DNA of 64,000 nucleotides from Cyanophora paradoxa (taxonomy: Eukaryota > Glaucocystophyceae > Cyanophorales > Cyanophoraceae): NCBI GenBank assembly GCA_004431415.1, contig QPMI01000545.1:62001-126000 (forward strand), written 5' to 3'. Below are positions 42,801 through 54,184 of this stretch, in pieces. Position numbers and translations under genes: made by a program. Within the stretch, counting starts at the first letter, position 1. Every line of letters starts with the position of its first letter. Below the pieces are notes generated by a model that ran no database searches, was not told the origin of the DNA, and saw only the letters and a program-made list of their open reading frames with translations.

Positions 42801-44733
42801 TCAAGTTTCCTGAGGCATGCATCCCGACGCCTTAAACCCCGCGCTCGATAACACGAGGCGCGTCATGTAGCGGATCGCCTGGTGCTGGACGTTCTGCGCG
42901 GGCAAGTCAGCTTCGGACGGGAGCTTCCTCGGACGTCGCGGCGCTCACCGTGATGCCGGTCTCCGACATCTTCCCCGCGATGTGGAATAGTAAGCGCTCG
43001 CTCTCCCGCACCTCCTTGTCGAGCCTTGCGTGAACGTCGTCCACCAGGTCGACGAGCCATCCGCACTGCTCCGCAAAGTAGTACATCTGCTCCGACGACG
43101 TCAGCCGGTGCGCCGCGCCGCGCCGCGCCGCGCGCGCCGCACCTGATTGTACACCGCCTTCGCTGTCAGCACGCCGCTCTTGACGAGGGGCCCGAGGGCG
43201 ACGTGGATGACGGAATCTGGATACTTGAGGGCCCTCCCCTTGCCGACCAGGTCCGCCTCTTTGCCGGACACGAGCTGCTGATACTGAACGTTGTGCAGGA
43301 CCGGGGCGTACTGAACGTAGAGGGCGTGGAGCTTCCCTTCGAACTCCCGCTTCAACACGTTGAGCCCAGCTTGCCGCATCGCGACGTGCTCCCCTCCGAA
43401 GCCGTCGATGTACGCCGCCGTCTTCACGTCTGCGAGTACGCGGGGTGCGTGGTACTGCGATTCCATCTTCTTGAGCTTGAGCACATTCCGATGCGGAAAG
43501 GCAGGGCCGGCGGCGCCGGCGCCGTCGTCTTCGTCGGCGGCGTCGCCGTCTTCGGCGGCGTCGCCGTCGGCGCCGTCGGGGGCGGCGGTGCCGTCGGGGG
43601 CGGCAGCGGCGGCGGAGGTGGAGGCGGACGCGGCGGCAGCGGGGCGGGGGCGGGGCGGGGCCAACTCGAGGCCCGCGCTCGAAGGGAGGATCAAGACCTC
43701 CTCCGGCTGGCGCTCCGCGGTGCGCACGGCGCTCCGGCTGACAGGAGGCGCAGATGGCGGCGACGGCTGCGCTACGGCTGCGGGACGGGGGAAGAGAGGG
43801 ACGGGGGCTTTGGACGGGCCAGCGCGGGGCTGCTGCCCCGGTGGCAGCTTCGGAGCCGGCGGGAGCGAGCCCGGGAGCAGCAGCGGGGCCGGCGGCAGCG
43901 GGCCGGGCGTCTCGGGCGCCAGCGCCCACCGCGCGTCGGCCAGCGGACGCGGCGAGGAGCTGGACGATGGGCTCGGCGGCAGCGGAGGAGGCAGTTGACG
44001 CGGCGAGGAGCTGGACGACGGGCTCGGCGGCAGCGGAGGAGGGGCGAACAGCGGGCTCGCCGGCGTCGGGCTCGCCGGCAGCGGGCTCGGCGTCAGGCTG
44101 AGCACCGGGCTGGGCGACGACGGCAGCGGGAGCGGGGAGGACGTCGACGGGGAGGGCGGCGTCGGCGGGCACGGCGCGGCCTTGCGGGGAACGGGCACGA
44201 AGCAGGGCGCCACCTTCTTCATCTGTGCGTACTCCGCCTCCGCCCGCTCGGCCCGCGCCTCCGCCTTCCGAGCCTCGTCCCGCAGGGAGGCGACCTCCTT
44301 GGCGAGCCCCTGGATCAGGAGCGGCGCGAGCTCGGCCATCCTCTTGCGGGTCATCAGCTTCCTCGGCTTGTTCACTCTGTTGTACTCCTGCGCAGGTCTC
44401 TGAGCGCGAGCGGGGCCGTAGAGGTGCGCGGGCCCTCACCTCCGTGAGCTTGTCGTAGACCGTGATCACGTGCGCAGGGACCTTCGCGAGCTCCTTGTCC
44501 TTCCCCTTCGCGGGCTCTACCGCTCCCTCGAACACTAGGTGCGCATCGTGCGCTCGCTTCATGAAATCATCCATGACCATCGTATCTAACTGGCCGCTGT
44601 ACAGGTCCCTGGCGGAGCTGTTGTCTACCAGCGGCGGGCGAACGGTCGGGAGGCGCGTCTGGACGAGGCGGGGGCCCGAGGCGGCGTCGGCGGGGCTGCT
44701 CGGCGGCTCGGAGGCGGGGCCCGCGGGGCTGTC

Positions 44734-44770
<37 letters not shown>

Positions 44771-44985
44771 TGGAGCTGCGCGAGCGGCGCGCGGCCGTCC
44801 GGGAGCGCCTTCCGGGCTACGCGCAGCTCGTCTCCCTCGAGCATGCTAGCTCGGCGCCGCCGCTTAGCAGCTGGGCTGCTGCTGTTGGGGCTGTTGTTCT
44901 CTGTATTGGACTCGCCTGCACTTTCAAATCCTGCGCGAGGGTCGCTCCCGGGGCGCGAGAAGCGGTCCGGGAACTCGCCTTGCAT
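42801..44985 (-). CDS. Nuclear coiled-coil protein of unknown function
   Basis: Not recognised. ATG 44985 (MQGEFPDRFSRPGSDP); four exons with clean joins: about 44449-44985, 43142-44397, about 42943-43084 and 42801-42892. Exon 1 has a basic nuclear-signal-like cluster (AAKRRRRAS), a poly-Pro run and DTMVMDDFMKRAHDAH. Exon 2 starts EYNRVNKPRKLMTRKRM, then a coiled coil (LAKEVASLRDEARKAEARAE), a long Pro/Ser/Ala-rich linker, then an ordered part: YHAPRVLADVKTAAYIDGFG, LNVLKREFEGKLHALYVQYA and YPDSVIHVALGPLVKSGVLT. Exon 3: MYYFAEQCGWLVDLVDDVHA and KEVRESERLLFHIAGKMSET. Exon 4: NVQHQAIRYMTRLVLSSAGF, stop 42801-42803. The conserved-looking C-terminal third against a low-complexity middle suggests two ordered ends joined by a flexible linker. 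Confidence 0.6.
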
Positions 44986-45134
44986 AGCCTGATCGGGAAC
45001 TGCGGCGTGGGAGCCGAAAAAAGCGCAGGAACTTGAGTCGTCTCCGCCTGCACGAGAGCGGCGGATCAAATCTCAACTTTCGCCGCGGCGGCGGCGCGAG
45101 GGCCGCCCAGGACGCTAGCTTTCGCTTAGAAACG

Positions 45135-45521
45135 TTAGCTGCAGTCGCTGCGGCCGCTCGGCGGGCGGCTAGCTGCCCGGGGCTCGAAGTTCCGTTGTGC
45201 AGGGAGAGCGGTCCGAGCCAAACGAGCGATTCCGGCCGGCGCGAACACGCGCACTAGATGCGCATACGAACCTTCTTCGCTTTCGCTCCGGCCGGACTCG
45301 CCGGAATCGCTCTTTCTGGAAGCTGCAGATGCCAGCCAGCCGACCTTGTTCTTTTCGCTTCGCCACTTCGCCTGCTTGCCTCCGCCACGCTTCTTAGGGT
45401 CCTTCTGCGGCTTCTCGCCCGCCTGGGGCGCCGCGCGCTCGCCGGGCATCGTGCTCGCCGCCGCAGCTGTTCTACCCCCCAAGACCCGGGTTCGGTTCCG
45501 GGGAGGCGACTTTCGGCTCAT
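45135..45521 (-). CDS. Small basic ORF, hypothetical
   Basis: ATG 45521, 128 codons. The middle (EKPQKDPKKRGGGKQAKWRS then EKNKVGWLASAAS) is Lys-rich and faintly recalls the N-terminus of ribosomal protein eS25, but the conserved eS25 core does not follow. It ends in an Arg/Ser-rich tail. It lies just upstream of the preceding gene on the same strand and could be a separate small gene, a 5' exon, or chance. Confidence 0.25.
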   Translation of the reverse strand: MSRKSPPRNRTRVLGGRTAAAASTMPGERAAPQAGEKPQKDPKKRGGGKQAKWRSEKNKVGWLASAASRKSDSGESGRSESEEGSYAHLVRVFAPAGIARLARTALPAQRNFEPRAASRPPSGRSDCS

Positions 45522-45639
45522 CTGAGCCTGAGCTCATTTTTTCAGGACAAGCTCGTATATACATCCCCTACCTAACTGCAAAGTTTCGGGTCGAAACTCG
45601 CATCCGGCGCAAATCCGATATGTTTTGGCCCCTTACGGC

Positions 45640-46515
45640 AGGGAGGGGCGGAGACGCGGCGGGCGGCCGCGCAGCTCGACGGACGGGGCGGAGGCGCGGC
45701 GGGCGGCGGCGGCGGCTCTCAGAGAGGGGCGGAGGCGCGGCGGGCGGCGGCGGCGGCTCGCAGGAGGGGCGGAGACGCGGCGGGCGGCGGCGGCGGCTCG
45801 CGGGGCAGCGCGGACGGAGGCGCGGCGGCGGCGGCGGCGGCTCGCAGGGAGGGCAGAGGCGCGGCGGGCGGCGGCGGCGGCTCGCAGGGAGGGGCGGAGA
45901 CGCGGCGGGCGGCCGCGCAGCTCGACGGACGGGGCGGAGGCGCGGCGGGCGGCGGCGGCGGCTCACAGGAAGGGGCGGCGGCGCGGTGGCGGCGGCGGCG
46001 GCTCGACGGGCGGGGCGAAGGCACGGCGGGCGGCGGCGGCGGCTCGCGGGGCAGGCGGACGGAGGCGCGGCGGGCGGCGGCGGCGGCTCGCAGGGAGGGG
46101 CGGAGGCGCGGCGGGCGGCGGCGGCGGCTCGCAGGGAGGGGCGGAGACGCGGCGGGCGGCCGCGCAGCTCGACGGGCGGGGCGAAGGCACGGCGGGCGCG
46201 GCGGCGGCTCGCGGGCAGGGCGGACGGAGGCGCGGCGGGCGGCGGCGGCGGCTCTCAGGAAGGGGCGGAGGCGCGGTGGCGGCGGCGGCGGCTCGACGGG
46301 CGGGGCGAAGGCACGGCGGGCCGCGGCGGCGGCTCGCGGGGCAGGGCGGACGGAGGCGCGGCGGGCGGCGGCGGCGGCTCGCAGGGAGGGGCGGAGGCGC
46401 GGCGGGCGGCGGCGGCGGCTCGCAGGGAGGGGCGGAGACGCGGCGGGCGGCCGCGCAGCTCGACGGCCGCGCAGCTCGAGGGGCGGAGACGCGGCGGGCG
46501 GCCGCGCAGCTCCCT
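45640..46515. repeat. Satellite array 1: 41-bp GC-rich monomers
   Basis: Head-to-tail monomers of the type GGCGGCTCGCAGGGAGGGGC followed by GGAGGCGCGGCGGGCGGCGGC, with starts 41 or 40 bases apart (for example CTCG at 46087, 46128 and 46168). Variant monomers (CTCACAGGAAG, CTCGACGGGCGGGGCGAAGGC, GCGCAGCTCGACGG) come in a repeating order. There are almost no stop codons in any frame of the plus strand. Confidence 0.9.
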
Positions 46516-47900
46516 TGTGGGGCGAGTTGACGTTTTAGGCCTCATCCTTGGATGTTGTGCTGTGTTGGCTCAGTACCTTTGTCTTAGTGATTATGAACTG
46601 AATAGATTACTGCGTAACATAAAAAAAAACGAGGAACTGAGTAGATCTAGATCTAGATCGAAATCTAGATCTTGAGCACACAGCCGCCAAAAGAGTTTTG
46701 AAACAAGCGAGTCCCTGCGGAGCAGGAGTGGCCTTGGGTCTTGGGGTTTCAAGGCGTGGGGGTGGCCGCTCTTTGTTTTTAAACGGGGGCCCGCATGCAA
46801 CCGCGCGCGGTTACTACGGTTAATCGGGAGGGGGGGAGGAGATCAGCAAGGGTACACACTCAAGTGATCATGAGAGGGTACAGAAGAATTGTGCCGCAAC
46901 TTGGCAAGGGTACAGATATCGATGTGGGGCCCAATCGGCCCCTATAGTACCGAGTACAGGCCCCGAGGGGCCCATTGGTCGTTTCAGCGGAATGAAAACG
47001 AGTTTTCGGCGTTTTTTGGAGGTAGTTAATAATAATCTATGTATCATTCGAATGTAATTCGTAGTAATAAAGCTCTGTCTAAATAGTTTATTTTAATTTG
47101 CTTTCAACTAACGCATCAAACACTTTTAAATCCCACATCGTGGCACACTACGACCTTGTCTCATACAAATTTGCTGGCCGTCTATGTGGCGCTCCGTTAA
47201 TTTGTAAACTATCTTCTAGCGAATGGGGTGCAGGACGTCACGCAACTGTCCGGGTCATCATTGGCCTGAGCTGTTGAGCATGCGGGAAAAAAAGCCCGGA
47301 CATTTTCATGGCCGTGCTCGGAACCTATGCACGATATGCCATGTGCGTGACCGTCCTGCTATGGCGGGCACTTGCCTCGTTCGCTTGGCAGTACTAAAGG
47401 CTGGAGCGACTTGAGCCGAGCCGGGCTGTGGGACCCGGTGGGGGTACAGCCTCACACTTACGGCTGCGCCGAGAAGCTGCGATCCGCAACGGCAAGCCAG
47501 CCCGCATGGCGTTCGCCGTTGCCTCAGTTTGTGCGGCCGCTTCCCCGGCGCTGGTCCACGGGCGCCGCGCGTCGACGTCAGTCGATCGCCTGCGCATCAA
47601 GTTCGTCGCCCGGCAGCCTCGCCAGTTCCGCGGCACCTCAGCAGAGATGGAGCCGTTTGACGTGGGCGTTGATTCTTCCCCGCCCGAGCGCCGTGCGGCT
47701 CAGGATCAAACGCGCCCCGCGACGCGTTGTCGCAGCGACTCGTTTCCGTGGCTTTCGCCCTGCACTTACGCCGGTCCGTTGCCCGACGTGCGGGAATCGG
47801 AGCGCGACGTTTGCCGGAGCAGATCTCGAATGCGCCGGCCGACCTGAACGAGGCCAGGTCCGCCCCTTGCCCTGGCGCCCCACGTGCACGGCGCCGTACG
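46516..47900. other. Intergenic, no gene supported
   Basis: Begins AT-rich, with an AGATCTAGATCTAGATC stretch at about 46644, and a low-GC block at 46980-47220. GC rises again after 47400. I see no exon structure that I can support. Confidence 0.4.
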
Positions 47901-47929
47901 TGACCCCCTCACACGCCGCGTCGCATGTA

Positions 47930-48480
47930 GGGGGTCTCGATGGCCGCATCTCGGTCACCCCCGGCCCCCGCCTCAGAGAGCCGACCGGAATGAGGCCAGG
48001 TCCGCCCTACCCCACGCCCGGCGCGCTGCCGCCGTACCCCTCCCTCGGCCCTTGACGCCGTGCCGCAGGTAGCTATAGGGGGTGACGCTGGCCGCATCTC
48101 GGTCACCGTCGGGTGGCGGCGAGCTCGAGGGACGCGGGTACGATCGCGAAAAGTCGGCGTGCTGGATCGTGAGCCGCGGCAGGAGCCTCGCGCCGCCGCA
48201 CCAGCGCTAGCGCCTCGTTGCGGCGCAGGGTTTGTCTTCGATTCGTCCTCGTACCCCTCCGCGCGGCGCTGACCGTAATGCAGCCATCGGCGGCCCCTAC
48301 GGGACGGCCTCGGAGGGCGGGGGCGATGGGGCGGGAATGGCTTCATCGCGGTCACCGTACGGAGATCGAATCTCGGCCTCGTACCCCCGCTCACGGCGCT
48401 GACCGTAATGCAGCCATCGGCGGCCCCTACGGGACGGCCTCGGAGGCGAGGGGGGTACCGCGCGGCGCGGCACCGTGCGA
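47930..48480. repeat. Local duplications, including a 130-bp tandem pair
   Basis: GGCGCTGACCGTAATGCAGC followed by CATCGGCGGCCCC occurs at 48265 and 48395 (period 130) with identical sequence over about 50 bases. The phrase GGCCGCATCTCGGTCACC recurs at about 47944 and 48091, and a diverged copy near 48332. Confidence 0.75.
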
Positions 48481-48532
48481 GGGACTCGGGCTTGCTTCAT
48501 TCTGCGACGTAACCGCCCCTTACCCCGCCTAT

Positions 48533-48781
48533 ATCGTCACTTTTGGCTCCAGGTACGTTCGGTACAAAATAGGTACAAAATAGGTACGTTGTCGTACCAG
48601 GTTCGTACCGCCCACTGTACCGTGCACCTACGGTACGGCAGCGTACCGACGTGTACCGAACGAGTCCGCCGCGTACTAAACGCACCGACGGTGCAGCGGG
48701 TGTACCGTCGGTACGCGTCGGTTCACGGCACTGTGTCCAAGCTGCACCAGAACGCACCGCCCGGGAGCCAAAAGTGACGAT
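48533..48781. mobile_element. 249-bp MITE-like element with 18-bp terminal inverted repeats
   Basis: The left end ATCGTCACTTTTGGCTCC (48533-48550) and right end GGAGCCAAAAGTGACGAT (48764-48781) are exact inverted repeats. The interior is packed with GGTACG/CGTACC motifs, including a subterminal tandem (GGTACAAAATA twice). No coding frame. The target-site duplication is ambiguous (AT or longer). Confidence 0.75.
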
Positions 48782-49052
48782 CGGAGCCGCGCACCGGACT
48801 AGCGTACCAGTATACGTATATATACGTATATGCGTACGCCGGCGGAGGGCGTCATTCCCCGCCGACTTCTCAGCCCGGCTACTAGAGAGCCATGGCTAGC
48901 CCAGTTCTCGCCCAGCTAGCAGAACTAGAGATCTAGAGCCAGATCGCCACCAAAGATTTGCCAGGCTGGCTCTGGCGTACGCGTTCTAGCTAGAAATATA
49001 TCAAAGCGTGGTATCTGATTCTTTGGGGGATGATCTATCTATCTACCTATCT

Positions 49053-49235
49053 ACAATTCTGACTGTGAATACACCGCTGGTGGGCTCGTCTAGGCTGCAC
49101 ACACTGAAACTGAAACTGAAATTCTCTGCCTGCCGATTCTGACTACGGATACATCTGACTGGTCGATGGCGAACTCAACTAGGCTGTACAAACTGAAACG
49201 GAAACTGAAACTGTATTTCGCTGCCTGCCGCTCCT
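49053..49235. repeat. Diverged tandem duplication, about 81-bp period
   Basis: ATTCTGACT(G/A)(T/C)G(A/G)ATACA, then (C/A)TAGGCTG(C/T)ACA, ACTGAAACTGAAACTG and CTGCCTGCCG repeat at 49055 and 49136. Confidence 0.7.
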
Positions 49236-49249
49236 CCGCATAGCCTAGC

Positions 49250-51040
49250 GGCGGCTACGCAAAAGTATGCGTGCGGGCCAGCAAGGAAAGGGACCGGGGG
49301 GGACGCGACTAGGGATTCACGTGGGAGGGGAGGGCGTGAAGCGATCCGGCCCGCGCGCGCTGTGGGTCGTGCGGCACCTCGCCGAGCCCGCTGCGCTGTG
49401 CGCATCGGGGTTAGCGAGCGCTCGAATCGAGGCGGGATCGAACGGGCCGCTGTGCACCTCGGCCAGGAGAGGGAGCAGCAGACCGGCTCGAGCTTGCCCC
49501 ACGGCCAGGATTCCCGCGACCGCGACCGCGAGGGCGAGGGCGAGGGCGAGGGCGAAGCGCTCGCTGCGCTCGGAGAGTCAATCGAAAGAAAAGAAGCGTG
49601 CGTGCCGGCAAACGACCGCACCTGCGCCCGAGCGGCCGCAAGCCTGAACTTCGAGAGCGCCAGCAGCCACACGTCCGGCGGAGAGCGGCATGCGCTGCGC
49701 TGCGCACGCCGCCGGCGTTACAACAAGATCAATGGGCAAGCAGCGGAGACAAGAGCGACCACCTGGCCTGCGGAAGAAGTCGCCAAGCGAACTGGGCGGT
49801 GGTCTTCTGCTCGCGGGGACCAGTCACGCCCCCTCCCTGGCCCGCCAGCGGAGTGAGGGATTGAATCAAAGGAGAGGAAACGAAAAGCACCTTGCTTCGC
49901 CTCCGCAGCCACCGCCTACGTGCCGCGCGTGCCTGTCAGCGGCTGAACGCCCATTGGCGACAGCCGCGGGAGGAATGGACGACAAAGGCAACAAGGAGGT
50001 CGACAGCGATGCGTTCGCGAGCGTTCGCAGCCGCAACCGGGAGCCAGCCGCCCTGAAGCAAGGCTCTGCGTGTGAAATCAGGCGGGCGACAGGCGGCGAG
50101 AGGGGCAGAGGATGCAAGAAAGTACCTTCGAGCATCGTTCGCGCTGGAAGCCGACGATGTTCGCTGCGGCGGCAGCAAGTCCGATCGACCTGGTTTGAAA
50201 AGCGGCAACAGAGACGCGGGCAGCGCTGCGAGACCCCGGAGGAGCCAACGAACCGACCCGCTATGAGAGTGAAGCGCGTCCGCGCAGCAGCCTTCCGTCG
50301 AGGCTGCAGCTGATGGCAGCAAGGCACTTGAAGGCACTTCAAGGCACTTGAAGGCAGCAAGTTTGGGGTACACGACTGATGGGGAAAAAAGGCTTGCGAG
50401 GCCCACAGCGGCAGGGCCGCCGCGGCAGCCGCGCCGTAGTACAGCTTGTCGAGGCCATCTGAAGCGAATGCCAGCGGCTCTTGCGGCCCTTGCTCGCAGC
50501 GCCGCCCGCTGCGTCAACTTCGCGTGTGCTCGCAGCACGCGGCGCGCGGCAGCTACGAGCACGCGAGCTTGTAACTACGGGTCCAGCTCCCCCGTGGCGT
50601 CGTCCTTGCGCCGCGCCGATCTACAGCTAGATCGACCCGGCCCGCAACCCCGCGCCGGGCGACTTCGCCGCGCTGGCCGGCTTCTTTGCGTGGCTTTCAG
50701 CTCACTAACGTCCGCAGTATCTCTACTAGACAGCCCCGCGGTCGATTTAGAGGGTTGCGGTGCACGCCGGCCGCGGATGCGGTTCTGGTCGCCGGCGGAG
50801 CTCTCTCGCATGTTTCGGTGCATAGCGCGTCCCTTTGAGATGCTAACACAGTGCCTCTGACTCTGGACTGGCAGGACGTTGCGTGAGCGCGCGGACCGAC
50901 GCAACCTCCCGATCGGCGGTCGCCTCGGGTGCGCCTGCCAAGCACAGCATTGGGCCAGCGACGCGCGAGCACGTGGCTTACGAGGCCCAGACCGCCGGGA
51001 CGGGTGAGCCCGCCTCGGATCGTCGCAGTTTGGGAGCTTC
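49250..51040. other. Long stretch without a supported gene
   Basis: Several overlapping frames are open on both strands, but none shows family motifs or consistent exon joins. An AGGCACTTGAAGGCACTTCA short tandem lies at about 50322-50355. Regulatory or unrecognised coding content cannot be excluded. Confidence 0.35.
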
Positions 51041-51214
51041 TACTACATCGCCAGCGAGCGGGCGGGGCAGCGGGTGGCTGGAGGACGGGGCGGTGGCGGC
51101 GACCATGGGCGCCTTGCCACGCCTCGCCGCCCTCCTCCCGGACTGCCCGTGCGCCCCGCCCCGCGAGCCCAGCTCCGCCCCGCGCCGGCCCGGCGAGCCC
51201 CGCGCAGGGGCGTG

Positions 51215-51415
51215 GCGGACGAGGCCGGCCTCGCGATCGCCGTGCACGCCGCAAGGCCCACCCGCTCCGCCCCGCCCCGCCCCGCCCGCCCCGCTCCGGG
51301 CCGGGCCTGAGCCGACGGGGCGGGGCGCGCGCAGCCTGGAGCGGCTCGACGTGAGCCGCATGGGCGTCTCGGACCGCACCCTCGCCGCCCTCACCGCCGC
51401 CGCCGTGCGCCCCCC
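51215..51415 (+). CDS. Leucine-rich-repeat exons, gene fragment cut by the satellite
   Basis: Two short stretches look like RNI/AMN1-type leucine-rich repeats: GVADEAGLAIAVHAA (about 51218-51252) and, after a GC-opening intron that ends GCGCGCAG near 51338, LERLDVSRMGVSDRTLAALT (about 51340-51398). Immediately after AAAVR the sequence changes to the 41-bp satellite, with no further repeat units. The start is unknown; the frame is open back to 50883. Probably the 5' part of an F-box/LRR-like gene that has lost its 3' part, or whose next intron holds the satellite. Confidence 0.35.
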
Positions 51416-51429
51416 CGCCGCCCCCGCCC

Positions 51430-54030
51430 CCCGTCCGCGCGGCTCGACGGGCGGGCAGAGGCGAGGCGGGCGGCGGCGGCGGCTCGCGGGCAGGGCGGAG
51501 GCGCGGCGGGCGGCCGCGCGGCTCGACGGGCGGGGCAGAGGCGCGGCGGGCGGCGGCGGCGGCGGCGGCTCGCAGGGAGGGGCGGAGGCGCGGCGGCGGC
51601 CGCGCGGCTCGATGGGCGGGACGGAGGCGCGGCGGGCGGCGGCGGCAGCTCGCGGGGAGGGGCGGAGGCGCGGTGGGCGGCGGCGGCGGCTCGCGGGGCA
51701 GGGCGGACGGAGGCGCGGCGGGCGGCGGCGGCGGCTCTCAGGAAGGGCGGAGGCGCGGCGGGCGGCGGCGGCGGCTCGACGGGCGGGGCGAAGGCACGGC
51801 GGGCCGCGGCGGCGGCTCGCGGGGCAGGGCGGACGGAGGCGCGGCGGGCGGCGGCGGCGGCTCGCAGGGAGGGCGGAGGCGCGGCGGGCGGCGGCGGCGG
51901 CTCGCAGGGAGGGGCGGAGGCGCGGCGGGCGGCGGCGGCGGCTCGCAGGGAGGGGCGGAGACGCGGCGGGCGGCCGCGCAGCTCGACGGGCGGGCGGAGG
52001 CGCGGCGGGCGGCGGCGGCGGCTCACAGGAAGGGGCGGAGGCGCGGTGGGCGGCGGCGGCGGCTCGACGGGCGGGGCGAAGGCACGGCGGGCGGCGGCGG
52101 CGGCTCGCGGGGCAGCGCGGACGGAGGCGCGGCGGGCGGCGGCGGCGGCTCGCGGGGAGGGGCGGAGGCGCGGTGGGCGGCGGCGGCGGCTCGCGGGGCA
52201 GGGCGGACGGAGGCGCGGCGGGCGGCGGCGGCGGCTCTCAGGAAGGGGCGGAGGCGCGGCGGGCGGCGGCGGCGGCTCGACGGGCGGGGCGAAGGCACGG
52301 CGGGCCGCGGCGGCGGCTCGCAGGGAGGGGCGGAGACGCGGCGGGCGGCCGCGCGGCTCGATGGGCGGGACGGAGGCGCGGCGGGCGGCGGCGGCGGCTC
52401 GCAGGGAGGGGCGGAGGCGCGGCGGGCGGCGGCGGCGGCTCGCAGGGAGGGGCGGAGACGCGGCGGGCGGCCGCGCAGCTCGACGGGCGGGGCGGAGGCG
52501 CGGCGGGCGGCGGCGGCGGCTCACAGGAAGGGGCGGAGGCGCGGTGGGCGGCGGCGGCGGCTCGACGGGCGGGGCGAAGGCACGGCGGGCGGCGGCGGCG
52601 GCTCGCGGGGCAGCGCGGACGGAGGCGCGGCGGGCGGCGGCGGCGGCTCGCAGGGAGGGGCGGAGGCGCGGCGGGCGGCGGCGGCGGCTCGCAGGGAGGG
52701 GCGGAGACGCGGCGGGCGGCCGCGCAGCTCGACGGGCGGGGCGGAGGCGCGGCGGGCGGCGGCGGCGGCTCACAGGAAGGGGCGGCGGCGCGGTGGGCGG
52801 CGGCGGCGGCTCGACGGGCGGGGCGAAGGCACGGCGGGCGGCGGCGGCGGCTCGCGGGGCAGGGCGGACGGAGGCGCGGCGGGCGGCGGCGGCGGCTCGC
52901 AGGAGGGGCGGAGGCGCGGCGGGCGGCGGCGGCGGCTCGCAGGGAGGGGCGGAGACGCGGCGGGCGGCCGCGCAGCTCGACGGGCGGGGCGAAGGCACGG
53001 CGGGCGGCGGCGGCGGCTCGCGGGCAGGGCGGACGGAGGCGCGGCGGGCGGCGGCGGCGGCTCACAGGAAGGGGCGGAGGCGCGGTGGGTGGCGGCGGCG
53101 GCTCGACGGGCGGGGCGAAGGCACGGCGGGCGGCGGCGGCGGCTCGCGGGGCAGCGCGGACGGAGGCGCGGCGGGCGGCGGCGGCGGCTCGCAGGGAGGG
53201 ACGGGCGCGGCGGGCGGCGGCGGCGGCTCGCAGGGAGGGGCGGAGACGCGGCGGGCGGCCGCGCAGCTCGACGGACGGGGCGGAGGCGCGGCGGGCGGCG
53301 GCGGCGGCTCACAGGAAGGGGCGGAGGCGCGGTGGGCGGCGGCGGCGGCTCGACGGGCGGGGCGAAGGCACGGCGGGCGGCGGCGGCGGCTCGCGGGCAG
53401 GGCGGACGGAGGCGCGGCGGGCGGCGGCGGCGGCTCGCAGGGAGGGGCGGAGGCGCGGCGGGCGGCGGCGGCGGCTCGCAGGGAGGGGCGGAGACGCGGC
53501 GGGCGGCCGCGCAGCTCGACGGGCGGGACGGAGGCGCGGCGGGCGGCGGCGGCGGCTCACAGGAAGGGGCGGAGGCGCGGTGGGCGGCGGCGGCGGCTCG
53601 ACGGGCGGGGCGAAGGCACGGCGGGCTGCGGCGGCGGCTCGCGGGGCAGGGCGGACGGAGGCGCGGCGGGCGGCGGCGGCGGCTCGCAGGGAGGGACGGG
53701 CGCGGCGGGCGGCGGCGGCGGCTCGCAGGGAGGGGCGGAGACGCGGCGGGCGGCCGCGCAGCTCGACGGACGGGGCGGAGGCGCGGCGGGCGGCGGCGGC
53801 GGCTCACAGGAAGGGGCGGAGGCGCGGTGGGCGGCGGCGGCGGCTCGACGGGCGGGGCGAAGGCACGGCGGGCGGCGGCGGCGGCTCGCGGGGCATGGCG
53901 GACGGAGGCGCGGCGGGCGGCGGCGGCGGCTCGCAGGGAGGGGCGGAGGCGCGGCGGGCGGCGGCGGCGGCTCGCGGGGCGGGGCAGAGGCGCGGCGGGT
54001 GGCCGCGCGGCTCGCGGGGCGGGGCGGAGT
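51430..54030. repeat. Satellite array 2: 41-bp monomers with a 6-monomer higher-order repeat
   Basis: About 2.6 kb of the same monomer family as array 1. The diagnostic variant CTCACAGGAAG occurs at 52022, 52520, 52769, 53061, 53308, 53556 and 53803; spacings of 247-249 (six monomers), one of 292 (seven) and one of 498 (twelve) show a higher-order unit. Variants follow a fixed order within the unit (CTCACAGGAAG, CTCGACGGGCGG, CTCGCGGGGCAG, CTCGCAGGGAGG, CTCGCAGGGAGG...GAGACG, GCAGCTCGACGG). Confidence 0.92.
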
Positions 54031-54184
54031 CGAATTCGAATTCCTGACTTGGTTGGGGCGCACGCAGGAGAACGTTGTCGCCTACACGGCCGAGGGCGCC
54101 GCCGCCGCAGACGACGACTCCTTCAACGGCGCATACGGCCTCGAGTCGCGCGGCCCCGGACCCTTGAGCCCCCCCCCTGCCGTC

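Noticed and set aside
45135-45521. Ribosomal protein eS25
   Set aside because: Only a Lys-rich N-terminal resemblance; the conserved core is missing and no further exon was found.
49411-50360. Minus-strand coding gene with Cys/Ser-rich frames
   Set aside because: No family motif, no coherent exon joins, and equal-length frames open on both strands.
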